NCBI RefSeq assembly: GCF_001425685.1
Contig: NZ_LMCY01000011.1
Location: 71,435 to 135,434, forward strand
Length of the DNA: 64,000 nucleotides
From: Massilia sp. Root335
Lineage (GTDB): Bacteria > Pseudomonadota > Gammaproteobacteria > Burkholderiales > Burkholderiaceae_D
Reading direction: 5' to 3'
The position numbers and the translations under genes are program-made. Under the pieces are notes generated by a model, which saw only the letters and a list, made by a program, of their open reading frames with translations, was not told the DNA's origin and made no database searches. Shown piece by piece: positions 25,109-35,232 of the stretch (positions are counted from its first letter, which is position 1; the number at the start of each line of letters is the position of its first letter).

Positions 25109-25999
25109 TTACTGCTTCTGGCCGATCTCGAAGTTCGCCATGATCTCGAGCGCGCGCACCATGGCCGAGTGGTCCCAGCTGCCGCCGTCGTGCGCGGCGC
25201 AGGTGTTGAACAGTTCCTGCGCGGTGGCGGTGTTCGGCAGCGGCACGCCGAGCTGGCGGCCGGTGGTCAGCGCCAGGTTCAGGTCCTTGCGGTGCAGGTC
25301 GATGCGGAAGCCCGGCGCGAACGTACGCTTGACCATCCGTTCGCCGTGCACTTCGAGGATGCGCGAGTTGGCGAAACCGCCCATCAGCGCTTCGCGCACG
25401 CGGGCCGGATCGGCGCCGGCCTTGGCGGCCAGCAGCAGCGCCTCGCCCACCGCTTCGATGGTCAGCGCGACGATGATCTGGTTGGCGACCTTGGTGATCT
25501 GGCCGTCGCCGTTGCCGCCGACGAGGGTGATGTTCTTGCCCATCTTGTCGAACAGGGGCTTCACTTTCGCGAAGGCCGCCTCGCTGCCGCCAACCATGAT
25601 GGTCAGGCTCGCGGCCTTGGCGCCCACTTCGCCGCCCGACACCGGCGCGTCCAGGTATTCGCAGCCCAGCGCATTGACGCGTTTGGCGAAGTCCTTGGTG
25701 GCGACCGGGGAGATCGAGCTCATGTCGACGACGATCTTGCCGGCCTTCAGGCTTGAGGCGACGCCGTCCTTGCCGAACAGGACCTCGTCCACCTGCGGGG
25801 TGTCCGGGACCATGATGAAGATGATGTCCGACTGCGATGCCACTTCGGCGCCGTTCAGGCACACGCGGGCGCCCGCTTCGACGAGGGCCGACGGGGTCGG
25901 GCCGACGGTGTTCGTGAACAGCGTGTGGCCGTCGTTGATGAGGTGACCCGCCATCGGGGCACCCATGATGCCCAGGCCGATGAATCCGATGTTTGCCAT
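25109..25999 (-). CDS. glxR: 2-Hydroxy-3-oxopropionate (tartronate semialdehyde) reductase
   Basis: The 296-residue protein is a beta-hydroxyacid dehydrogenase. The N-terminal Rossmann motif is GFIGLGIMGAPMAGHLI, the substrate loop is LDAPVSGGEVGA, and the catalytic Lys is in the GDGQITKVANQIIVAL helix. It reduces tartronate semialdehyde to D-glycerate with NAD(P)H. Length and order (directly after hyi and gcl) match the glyoxylate pathway in E. coli and Burkholderiales. Confidence 0.94.
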   Translation of the reverse strand: MANIGFIGLGIMGAPMAGHLINDGHTLFTNTVGPTPSALVEAGARVCLNGAEVASQSDIIFIMVPDTPQVDEVLFGKDGVASSLKAGKIVVDMSSISPVATKDFAKRVNALGCEYLDAPVSGGEVGAKAASLTIMVGGSEAAFAKVKPLFDKMGKNITLVGGNGDGQITKVANQIIVALTIEAVGEALLLAAKAGADPARVREALMGGFANSRILEVHGERMVKRTFAPGFRIDLHRKDLNLALTTGRQLGVPLPNTATAQELFNTCAAHDGGSWDHSAMVRALEIMANFEIGQKQ

Positions 26000-26032
26000 G
26001 ATGATTCTCCTTCAGTTTTTTAGTGACAGGGC

Positions 26033-26815
26033 TTACTGCGCGGCCAGCCTGGCGATCCAGTCCAGGCCCGCGCGGGTGTCGGCGGCCGGCTTGTATTCGC
26101 AGCCGATCCAGCCGTCGTAGCCGATGCGGTCCAGGTGCTTGAACAGCCACGGGTAGTTGATCTCGCCCGTGCCCGGCTCGTTGCGGCCCGGGTTGTCGGC
26201 GACCTGGATGTGCGCGATTTTGGCCAGGTGGCGTTCGACCGTCTTCGCCAGTTCGCCTTCCGTGCGCTGGGCGTGGTAGACGTCGTACTGGACGAACAGG
26301 TTGTCCGCGCCGACCGACTCGATCAGGTCCAGCGCCTGCTGCGTCGTGTTCAGGTAGAAGCCCGGGATGTCGTACGTGTTGATCGGCTCGATCAGCAGGC
26401 GGATGCCGGCCTGCTTCAGTTGCGTCGCCGCGTAGCGCAGGTTCTCGATGACGGTGCGGCGCAAGGTGCCCGCATCGACACCCGCCGGGGCGATGCCGAC
26501 CAGGCAGTTCACCTGGCGGCAGTTGAGCGCCTTGGCGTACTCGATGGCGCGGGCCACGCCCTCGCGGAACTCGGCCTCGCGGCCGGGCAGCACGGCGATG
26601 CCGCGCTCACCCTTGTCCCAGTCGCCGGCCGGCAGGTTGTGCAGGACCTGCGTCAGGCCGAACTGCTGCAGGCGTTCCGCCAGCGCTTCCTTCTCGAAGC
26701 CGTACGGGAACAGATACTCGACGCCCTTGAATCCCGCGTCGTGCGCGGCCTCGAAGCGGTCGAGGAACGGCAGTTCGTTGAACAGCATCGTCAGGTTGGC
26801 TGCAAATCTTGGCAT
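26033..26815 (-). CDS. hyi: Hydroxypyruvate isomerase
   Basis: The 260-residue TIM-barrel protein matches Hyi: PRFAANLTMLFNELPFLDRF, FKGVEYLFPYGFE, RLLIEPINTYDIPGFYL (metal Glu), VQYDVYHAQRTEGEL and IGCEYKPAADTRAGLDW, all diagnostic of this family within the xylose-isomerase-like superfamily. It interconverts tartronate semialdehyde and hydroxypyruvate. It lies 33 bases after gcl and 33 bases before glxR, in one operon. Confidence 0.95.
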   Translation of the reverse strand: MPRFAANLTMLFNELPFLDRFEAAHDAGFKGVEYLFPYGFEKEALAERLQQFGLTQVLHNLPAGDWDKGERGIAVLPGREAEFREGVARAIEYAKALNCRQVNCLVGIAPAGVDAGTLRRTVIENLRYAATQLKQAGIRLLIEPINTYDIPGFYLNTTQQALDLIESVGADNLFVQYDVYHAQRTEGELAKTVERHLAKIAHIQVADNPGRNEPGTGEINYPWLFKHLDRIGYDGWIGCEYKPAADTRAGLDWIARLAAQ

Positions 26816-26848
26816 GTTTGTCTCCTACTCTTTCAGTGCCGGCCGCGT

Positions 26849-28618
<1,770 letters not shown>

Positions 28619-28711
28619 GTTCTCCTCCGTTTCATTGGTTGGTTTTGACTGACGACCCAGCATATCGATTACCCAGCACAAGATGAATTGCTGCTATTAT
28701 CGGCACTGTCG

Positions 28712-28724
28712 ATACTTTAAGTAT
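28712..28724. promoter_or_regulatory. Palindrome ATACTTTAAGTAT in the gcl-LysR divergent promoter
   Basis: A perfect inverted repeat (ATACTT-T-AAGTAT) lies 18 bases before the LysR start and about 95 bases upstream of gcl. It fits a LysR-type binding box with dyad symmetry and could serve both autoregulation and gcl control. The function is inferred from position only. Confidence 0.5.
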
Positions 28725-28741
28725 TGAATGAGAAAGACAGC

Positions 28742-29662
28742 ATGGATCGCTACACCGAAATACGGAGTTTTGTCCTCATCACGGAAAAAGGGAGTTTCGC
28801 CGGCGCGGCCCTCGCGGAAGGCGTGACGCCCGTCGTCATGGGCCGGCGCCTGGACGCCCTCGAACAGCGCCTCGGCGTGCGCCTCATGCACCGCTCGACA
28901 CGCGGCCTCACGCTCACGGCGCTGGGCGAACAGTTCATCGAACCATGCCGCCAGCTGCTGCGCGATTTCGACATCACGGAAAACAGCATCAGCGCGGGCC
29001 GCAGCACGGTGCGCGGCCACCTCGTCGTGTCGGCCCCGGCGGCGTTCGGGCGCAAGCATGTGGCGCCGCAGGCACCGCCTTTTCGCGCCATCCACACGGA
29101 ACTCAAGATGTCGTTCAACTTCACGGACAGCGTCGTCGACCTGGTGCGGGAAGGCTACGACATGGCGATCCGCATCGGCGAAGTCACGGACCCGAACTAC
29201 GTCGCGATCCCGCTGTTCCCGAACCGGCGCGTGGTCTGCGGCACGCCCGACTACTTCGAGCGCAACGGCGTGCCGCGCACGCCGGAAGACCTCGCGCAGC
29301 ACAACTGCCTGGCCTTCAACCTGCAGGGCGGCCAGCAGCGCGGCTGGACGTTCCGGCGCGACGGCAGGCTGTTCGCCGTGCGCGTGGACGGCGACCTCGC
29401 CTGCAACGACGGCGAGCTGCTGTTCGACTGGGTCAAGCAGGGACTGGGCATCGGCTGGCGCTCCACGTGGGAGATCCAGGCCGAGCTGAAACGGGGCGAA
29501 CTGGTGACGGTGCTGGACGAGTACGCGGTCGGCAATTACCCGATCCAGGCCGTGTTCCCGCAGCAGCGCTACCTGCCGGCGAAGATCCGGCATTTCATCG
29601 ATCACCTCAAGGCGGTGTACAACACGCCCGGGTATTGGGAACGGCAGCTCGGCGTGGGATGA
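28742..29662 (+). CDS. LysR family regulator (probable gcl operon regulator)
   Basis: The 306-residue protein has the N-terminal winged HTH (MDRYTEIRSFVLITEKGSF, then EGVTPVVMGRRLDALEQRLG, LMHRSTRGLTLTALGE) and a LysR substrate domain (VREGYDMAIRIGEVTDPNY, GLGIGWRSTWEI). The recognition helix carries VVMGRRLDALE where most LysR proteins have SAVSRxIxxLE. The start at 28742 follows GAGAAAGAC. It is divergent from gcl with 123 bases between starts. The inducer may be glyoxylate or allantoin-derived; this is inference. Confidence 0.88.
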   Translation: MDRYTEIRSFVLITEKGSFAGAALAEGVTPVVMGRRLDALEQRLGVRLMHRSTRGLTLTALGEQFIEPCRQLLRDFDITENSISAGRSTVRGHLVVSAPAAFGRKHVAPQAPPFRAIHTELKMSFNFTDSVVDLVREGYDMAIRIGEVTDPNYVAIPLFPNRRVVCGTPDYFERNGVPRTPEDLAQHNCLAFNLQGGQQRGWTFRRDGRLFAVRVDGDLACNDGELLFDWVKQGLGIGWRSTWEIQAELKRGELVTVLDEYAVGNYPIQAVFPQQRYLPAKIRHFIDHLKAVYNTPGYWERQLGVG

Positions 29663-29668
29663 CGATGG

Positions 29669-31714
29669 TCAGGCGGCCGCCCGGGCCGGCACGGCGGCCG
29701 GTCCCCTGACGGTCAGCAGCGCGAGGTGGCCATCGGCGGCCGAGCGCTTCAGGTCCGCATCGGCCGCGGCGATCACGTGCGGCGCCAGCACGCCGGCGTC
29801 GAGGATGCCGACCGCCTGGTTGCGGCCGCCCGTCTTGGCTGCGTACAGGCACAGGTCGGCCAGGTGCACCAGTTGTTCCCAGTCCGGATCGTGGGCGTCC
29901 GGATGCAGGGCTTTCGGGCAGAAGCCGATCGAGATCGTCGCCGTGAGTTCGCGGTCGTCGAGCGCGATCGGCGTGCCGCCCACGGCCGCCAGAACGCGGG
30001 CGCAGACCTGGCGCGCCTCCTCCGTGCCGATGCCGGGCAGGTAGGCCAGGAATTCCTCGCCGCCCCAGCGGATCAGCACATCCTGTTCGCGCAAGGTGGC
30101 GGCCAGCCGCGCCGCGACGTTCTTCAGCACGACGTCGCCCGCGCCATGGCCCAGCGTGTCGTTGATCGACTTGAAGCGGTCGATGTCCATCAGCAGGAAC
30201 ACGCCGCCCGTGCGGCCCTCGCCACCGGCGCGCCGGTCCGATGCGGCGCCGGCCTGGCGGTGATGGCGCGGCACGACCTGCTCGTAAAAATAGTGGCGGT
30301 TGAAGAGCCCCGTCAGCGAATCGCGCGTGCTCTGCATGAACAGCTGCTCGTTCTTCTGCTTCAGCGCCTTGTTGGCCTTGGCCACGCGCCCGTACAGGAA
30401 GGCGATCAGGACGACGGCGACGCACGTCGTGGCGCTGAGGGCCACCCACAGGCTGCGCTGGCGCCGCGCGCCCTTCAATTCCGCGGCTTTCAATACGCTC
30501 TCGTGGTGGAGCGCGGCGAGCTCCGACTGCTTCTTCTGGTTGTCGCGCGCGCGCTGCAGCGCCTCGTACGACAGCTCCTTTTCCTTGCGCCACGCGGCGA
30601 GGGACACGGAACCGGCCTTCTCGTAGATCGTCAGGGCCGCCTCGCCGAAGCCGACCTGGCCCAGCGCATGGCCGTAATTGAGCAGCATGCGGACGTACTG
30701 GTCGTCGTTCTTCAGGGCCTCGAGCGCCTTGTCCGCCATGGCCCTGCCTTCGGCGATGTTGCGGAAATAGATCTGCGTGAGCCCGAGTTCGAACGTGGCG
30801 AGGCGGATGCCGTAGTCGTCGCCGACCGCGCGCGAGATGCGCAGCGCCTTCGTGGCCGCCCGCTCCGCTTCGCCGTAGCGCCGGCCCTGCATGTAGAGTT
30901 CGGAGAGGTTCGCCAGCGGCACCGCGAGCCGCTCCTGCGCATCGAGCTTCTCGAGCAGGTCGACCGCGGCCCGCAGCGCGCTTTCCGCCCGCTTCGGATT
31001 GCCCGCGCGCGCGGCCGTCGCGTACTCGGCCAGGCGCGCGTGCGCGAGCTGGCCGGGAATGCCGCGCGCGCGCGCGGCGGCGATCATCTCGTCGGTGCGC
31101 GCCAGCGCCTCGGTGAATTTGCCGACGCCGGCCAGCAGGCGCGCCTGTTCGCGCAACGCCATCTGCAACGCGTCCGGATCGTTGCCGGCCCGGGCGACGT
31201 CCACCGCGCGGGTCACGAGTTCGATGCCGCCGGGCGTGTCGCCATCCTCTTCGGCCAGCATGCCCTGCGTGACGAGCGCCTCGGTTTTCAGATAGGGGTC
31301 GGCCGTGTCGTCCGCGAGCCGCGCGGCGCCCTGGACCAGGCGGCGGGCCGCTTCCTGGTCGTGCACATACTTGGACAGCGCATACGCATGGTGCAGCATC
31401 GCCTGGGCCAGCAGGTCGTCGTCATGCAGTTCGCGGCCGAGGCGTTCCGCGCCGAGGGCGGCGTCGACGGCCCGGTTCATGTCCTTGAGCCACCAATAGG
31501 CGCCGCTCGTCACGACCAGCACCTGGCCCAGTTCGCGGCCCGTGTGGCCCTGCCTCAGGACGTCGAGCCGGCGCAGCGCCGCCCGCGGCGTGACGTAGGC
31601 CTCTTCCCGGATCGCGGTCAGTTCGCGGGTGAAGTCCGCATGCGGATCGCCGGGCTGGGCCACGGCCGCCTGGCAGACGAGCAGCAGGCCCAACAATAAC
31701 CGGCGTACAACCAT
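29669..31714 (-). CDS. TPR-sensor diguanylate cyclase (GGDEF domain)
   Basis: The 681-residue protein has a signal sequence (MVVRRLLLGLLLVCQAAVA), about 380 residues of helical TPR-like repeats (for example RYGEAERAATKALRISRAVGD) likely in the periplasm, one membrane helix (SLWVALSATTCVAVVLIAFLY, about residues 410-430), a short coiled linker and a C-terminal GGDEF domain with RWGGEEFLAYLPG. GGEEF is an active signature, so it should make c-di-GMP. No RxxD inhibitory site was identified with certainty. The start at 31714 follows GGAGGAAGC. It converges with the LysR gene, stops 6 bases apart. Confidence 0.9.
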   Translation of the reverse strand: MVVRRLLLGLLLVCQAAVAQPGDPHADFTRELTAIREEAYVTPRAALRRLDVLRQGHTGRELGQVLVVTSGAYWWLKDMNRAVDAALGAERLGRELHDDDLLAQAMLHHAYALSKYVHDQEAARRLVQGAARLADDTADPYLKTEALVTQGMLAEEDGDTPGGIELVTRAVDVARAGNDPDALQMALREQARLLAGVGKFTEALARTDEMIAAARARGIPGQLAHARLAEYATAARAGNPKRAESALRAAVDLLEKLDAQERLAVPLANLSELYMQGRRYGEAERAATKALRISRAVGDDYGIRLATFELGLTQIYFRNIAEGRAMADKALEALKNDDQYVRMLLNYGHALGQVGFGEAALTIYEKAGSVSLAAWRKEKELSYEALQRARDNQKKQSELAALHHESVLKAAELKGARRQRSLWVALSATTCVAVVLIAFLYGRVAKANKALKQKNEQLFMQSTRDSLTGLFNRHYFYEQVVPRHHRQAGAASDRRAGGEGRTGGVFLLMDIDRFKSINDTLGHGAGDVVLKNVAARLAATLREQDVLIRWGGEEFLAYLPGIGTEEARQVCARVLAAVGGTPIALDDRELTATISIGFCPKALHPDAHDPDWEQLVHLADLCLYAAKTGGRNQAVGILDAGVLAPHVIAAADADLKRSAADGHLALLTVRGPAAVPARAAA

Positions 31715-31807
31715 GCTTCCTCCAAACGTAGCCCCAAATAGTAACACCGGGAAACGTCAGATTCCACAAATCAAGTTGTGACGTATTAATTGACCCACGG
31801 AAACGTA

Positions 31808-32575
31808 TTAGTTCGGCATCTTTTCGCCGGCCCGCAAGGTCAGCACGCGCACGCCGCTGCCCGTGACGGCCACCGTGTGCTCGAACTGCGCCGACAACGC
31901 CCCGTCGCACGTCACCACCGTCCAGCCGTCGTCCTCGGTGCGCACGGCGTTCCGGCCCGCGTTGAGCATCGGCTCGATGGTGAACACCATCCCTTCGCGC
32001 AGCATGAGGCCCGTGCGCGGACGGCCCCAGTGCAGCACCTGCGGCGGTTCGTGCATCTCGCGCCCGATCCCGTGCCCGCAGTATTCGCGCACGACGGCAT
32101 ACCCGTGGCGCCGCGCATGCCGTTCGATCGCATGCCCCACGTCGCCCAGCCGCGCGCCGGGACGGACCGCGCGGATGCCCTTCCACATCGCCTCGTACGT
32201 CACCTGCACGAGCCGCCGTGCCTCCGCCGCCACGTCGCCCACGAGATAGGTCTTGCTGGAGTCGGCGATGTAGCCGTCTTTTTCGAGCGTGATGTCGAAA
32301 TTGACGATGTCGCCGCTGCGCAGGACCTCCGCCGCCGACGGCACGCCGTGGCACACGACGTCGTTGCGCGACGTGTTCATGGCGTAGGCGAAGCCGTACT
32401 GCCCCTTGCTGGCGGGGCGCGCGTCCAGCGTGTGCACGATGAAGTCGTCGACCACGTCGTTCACCTGCATGGTCGTCATGCCGATCAGGTCCAGGCGGTC
32501 GAGGTGGCCGAACACCTCCGCCAGCAGCTTGCCCGCTGCCGCCATCAGCGCGATTTCTTCCGGCCGCTTCGTCAT
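31808..32575 (-). CDS. map: Methionine aminopeptidase, type I
   Basis: The 255-residue protein removes initiator methionine. Ligands are visible in order: Asp in VNFDITLEKDG, Asp in IADSSKTY, His in YCGHGIGREMHE, Glu in FTIEPML and Glu in SAQFEHTVAVT. It starts MTKRPEEIALMAAAGKLLAE. Its ATG overlaps the stop of the small ParD-like gene by 4 bases, so it is not the housekeeping map next to ribosomal protein genes but probably an additional copy in a two-gene unit. Confidence 0.93.
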   Translation of the reverse strand: MTKRPEEIALMAAAGKLLAEVFGHLDRLDLIGMTTMQVNDVVDDFIVHTLDARPASKGQYGFAYAMNTSRNDVVCHGVPSAAEVLRSGDIVNFDITLEKDGYIADSSKTYLVGDVAAEARRLVQVTYEAMWKGIRAVRPGARLGDVGHAIERHARRHGYAVVREYCGHGIGREMHEPPQVLHWGRPRTGLMLREGMVFTIEPMLNAGRNAVRTEDDGWTVVTCDGALSAQFEHTVAVTGSGVRVLTLRAGEKMPN

Positions 32576-32781
32576 GACGCCACCTTGATGGCTTGCGGGA
32601 CGACGCCCGCCGCCCGCAGTTCGCGCGCCATGATCTCGTTGAAGCTCTGGGTCGGATGCAGTTCGCACAGCATGCCGATGCGGACCCAGAACGCGGCCTG
32701 CGCGTTGATGGATCGGCACGATACGGTGCTCGCCTTGCGAATCTGGTCGTGCAGCTCGTCTTCGATGTTAACGATGCCCAT
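32572..32781 (-). CDS. ParD-like antitoxin family small protein
   Basis: The 69-residue protein (MGIVNIEDELHDQIRKAS...) resembles the ParD_like family (PF11903), ribbon-helix-helix-like proteins named after the ParD antitoxin. CRSINAQAAFWVRIGMLCE is the characteristic middle segment. GGAG lies 6 bases before the ATG at 32781; two other ATGs lie 3 and 12 bases upstream. It precedes and overlaps map by 4 bases. No ParE toxin is present. An A+T-rich promoter region with GTATAC at 32804-32809 and TATATA lies upstream. Confidence 0.75.
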   Translation of the reverse strand: MGIVNIEDELHDQIRKASTVSCRSINAQAAFWVRIGMLCELHPTQSFNEIMARELRAAGVVPQAIKVAS

Positions 32782-32978
32782 CATATACTCCATATATAGA
32801 ACGTATACGGATTATATATCAGCTAACTCATCAGGCAAAATTTATCGTGAACTTGCTGCCGCAACCTCTCATCAAGGATTGAACGCGTCGAGCAAATCTG
32901 CGCCGTTCCTGGCAACGAAGCGACGCCAGAAATGCTTGGCAAGCTTCCACAGGATCTCGATCCGATCGAATAAAGCGA

Positions 32979-33632
32979 TCACATCGTCGCGTGTCGTCGG
33001 TCGTTGCCACCGTGCGCGCCGATGAACATGGCGACGGCCGACCGGCAATAGGATTCGATTTCGTTGTTGTCCTCTGCTCTCGCTTCATCGAAACGTGCGA
33101 TAGCCAGGAGATCGGATCCTTTGAAAAGCGCGGCAAACAATCGGGCGGACCCGAGAGGATCGGGCACGTTCAGAACGGCCTTCGCGTGCAACTGACGCAA
33201 CAGGGTCTCGATTTGCGCAATGACATGCGCGGGTCCGGCTTCGTAATGGAGCCTGCTTAACGACTTTTGATTCGTCTTGTCGGCCATGATCATGGCTTCG
33301 ACACCGCTGACGTCCGGGCTCAATAGCGTGCGAAGCAGGGATGATCCCACCGCCATGAGCTGCTCTTCGGCCGAACCATCGACGCCTTCAAAGAGGGCCT
33401 GTGGCGCAAACTGATGGCAGCGGGCCGCGATGGCCGCGCTGAACAGCGCTTCTTTATTCTCAAAGTGCCGATAGATGCTTAGCTTGGATATCTTCGCCCG
33501 CTGGGCGACCTTGTCCATTGTCGTGGCTTGAAAACCCAATTCCACAAAGAGTTCGCATGCGGCGTCGACTATCGTTTGGCCCAGCGCGTCATTGGCGGGC
33601 CGGCCGCGCCGGCCCTGGTTGTTTTCGGTCAC
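32979..33632 (-). CDS. TetR family repressor
   Basis: The 217-residue protein has a TetR DNA-binding domain: RRGRPANDALGQTIVDAACELF and TTMDKVAQRAKISKLSIYRHFENKEALF (residues about 8-58), followed by a helical ligand domain resembling TetR_C of the AcrR/DhaS type. It is divergent from the CPYC flavoprotein gene, with inverted repeats in the 120-base gap, and probably represses it. Codon use and G+C are lower than in the flanking operons. The 185 bases between it and the ParD-like gene hold no convincing gene. Confidence 0.88.
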   Translation of the reverse strand: MTENNQGRRGRPANDALGQTIVDAACELFVELGFQATTMDKVAQRAKISKLSIYRHFENKEALFSAAIAARCHQFAPQALFEGVDGSAEEQLMAVGSSLLRTLLSPDVSGVEAMIMADKTNQKSLSRLHYEAGPAHVIAQIETLLRQLHAKAVLNVPDPLGSARLFAALFKGSDLLAIARFDEARAEDNNEIESYCRSAVAMFIGAHGGNDRRHATM

Positions 33633-33665
33633 GATAATTCCAGTACTTGACAGTATTCAAATTCA

Positions 33666-33679
33666 GGTATTACGATACC
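33666..33679. promoter_or_regulatory. Candidate TetR operator GGTATTACGATACC
   Basis: GGTAT and ATACC form a perfect inverted repeat with a 4-base spacer, midway between the divergent TetR (start 33632) and flavoprotein (start 33753) genes. Further related AGTA(C/T)T half-sites lie at about 33641-33656 and 33684. TetR proteins bind such short dyads; the assignment is positional. Confidence 0.5.
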
Positions 33680-33752
33680 ACGTAGTATTTGAAATGTGCA
33701 AGCCAATGCACCAGGCCCAGCCCCATCCATCCACGACACGGAGTTCATTACC

Positions 33753-34646
33753 ATGAATGACGTCATCATCATCGGCGGCAGCTTTGCCGGCCTCGCCGCC
33801 GCGCTGCAGCTCGGCCGTGCCCGCCGCAAGGTCACCGTTCTCGATACCGGCCTGCCGCGCAATCGCTTCGCCGGCCACTCGCATGGCCTGCTCGGCCACG
33901 ATCACAAGCCACCGCTGGACATCCTGGCCCAGGCGCGGCAGCAGTTGGCGCGTTATCCCACGATCAGCCTGGTCAACGCCCGGGCCGACAGTGTCTCCGG
34001 CGCCATCGACGATTTCTCCGTCCTCACCGGCGATGGCGAAAGCCTTCGGGCGCGCCGCCTGATCCTGAGTTATGGCGTCGCCGACCAGATGCCTGATGTT
34101 CCCGGCTTTGCCGAATGCTGGGGTACGTCCATCGTCCCCTGCCCCTATTGCGACGGCTTTGAAGTCGCCGGCCAGCATTGGGGCCTCGTCTGGTCCGGCC
34201 CGCAGTCGCACCAGTCGGTCAAGCTGTTCCACGATTGGACTGACAAGTTGACTGTCTTCGCCGATGGTCATGACATTCCGCCCGATATCCAGGCCGATCT
34301 GGCGCACCGCAACATCCCTGTGGTCGATGGCCGGATCGTCGAGATCGCCCATCACAAGGGCCATATCACAACCGTCGATCTCGATACAGGCCGCAAAATC
34401 GCGGTCGACATCCTGTTCGCCCATCCGCGCAACAAGCCGTCCGCAAGGCTGCATGAATCACTGGGCCTCGCCACGATGGATACGCCCGTCGGCATCGCCC
34501 TCAAAGTCGACGAGCGCCGCCAAACCAGCATGCCGGGCATCTACGCCGCCGGCGACCTCGCCACGCCCTTCTTGCCGTCGGTCACCCAGGCATCATCGCA
34601 GGGCGCGATGGCGGGTATCTTCGCCCAGCAATCGATGCTGGTTTGA
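33753..34646 (+). CDS. Thioredoxin-reductase-like FAD-dependent oxidoreductase (CPYC)
   Basis: The 297-residue flavoprotein has FAD-binding VIIIGGSFAGLAAALQLG (residues 4-21), the redox-active CPYCDGFE in the position of the thioredoxin reductase CxxC, and a second FAD motif GIYAAGDLATP. The NADPH Rossmann motif is degenerate (LVWSGPQSHQSVKLF). It resembles small TrxR-like flavoproteins that oxidise or reduce thiols in a TetR-regulated detoxification role. The start MNDVIIIGG at 33753 is preceded by no strong Shine-Dalgarno; an ATG 57 bases upstream adds non-family residues. The substrate is unknown. Confidence 0.88.
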   Translation: MNDVIIIGGSFAGLAAALQLGRARRKVTVLDTGLPRNRFAGHSHGLLGHDHKPPLDILAQARQQLARYPTISLVNARADSVSGAIDDFSVLTGDGESLRARRLILSYGVADQMPDVPGFAECWGTSIVPCPYCDGFEVAGQHWGLVWSGPQSHQSVKLFHDWTDKLTVFADGHDIPPDIQADLAHRNIPVVDGRIVEIAHHKGHITTVDLDTGRKIAVDILFAHPRNKPSARLHESLGLATMDTPVGIALKVDERRQTSMPGIYAAGDLATPFLPSVTQASSQGAMAGIFAQQSMLV

Positions 34647-35232
34647 GAGGACAGATGCCGTCCCGGGGAGCGACCGATCAGGCCTTTCCGGATGCGGCGA
34701 CCGCACAGGTTCGCGAAGCCGTCGCCGGTCGAAAGGATGGGCGGGTGTTCCGATCGAGAATGTGGCCGAGCCTCATATGCTGATCAAAGAGGCGAGGAAG
34801 AGAAGGATGTCGAAAGAACCAGTGAACAGCTTCGCCGGAAAATGGTCTCTGATCACCGTACGCCTAACAAAACCCTCTAGTTGCTCAGTAGACAACAGCC
34901 GGCTACACTGATCTGTGCAGACCGTCCGCTACCGGCGCAAGAAGCGGACCCACTTGCTGCATCACTGCGCTCCCCAATTGGCAAACATGCACTAATTCGG
35001 TCTCAAATGGCTTCACTAGACCATGGAAAAAGTCGTCGCCGGAGCATGGCCCGGATTAACTGATGAAGGTTCCGAACGTGGCGCCGTCCGCCCCCCTGAT
35101 GCGGCACCCGGAGTGCCATTTGAAGGAACTCATATCTACCATTGCATGGAAAAAATAATTTCCTTATAAATTACATATTTCTTCAATAACTCTGCCATAC
35201 TGCTACCATCGAGCTACCGAAAGGACATCACG
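34647..35232. other. Gene-poor 586-base stretch
   Basis: No reading frame here looks like a protein gene and no RNA gene or repeat was recognised. The sequence becomes A+T-rich just before the serine hydrolase (about 35140-35215, with TTTCCTTATAAATTACATA and TATTTC), which is where that gene's promoter must lie. The low G+C and lack of coding content, together with the flanking genes, suggest inserted and decayed DNA. Confidence 0.5.
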
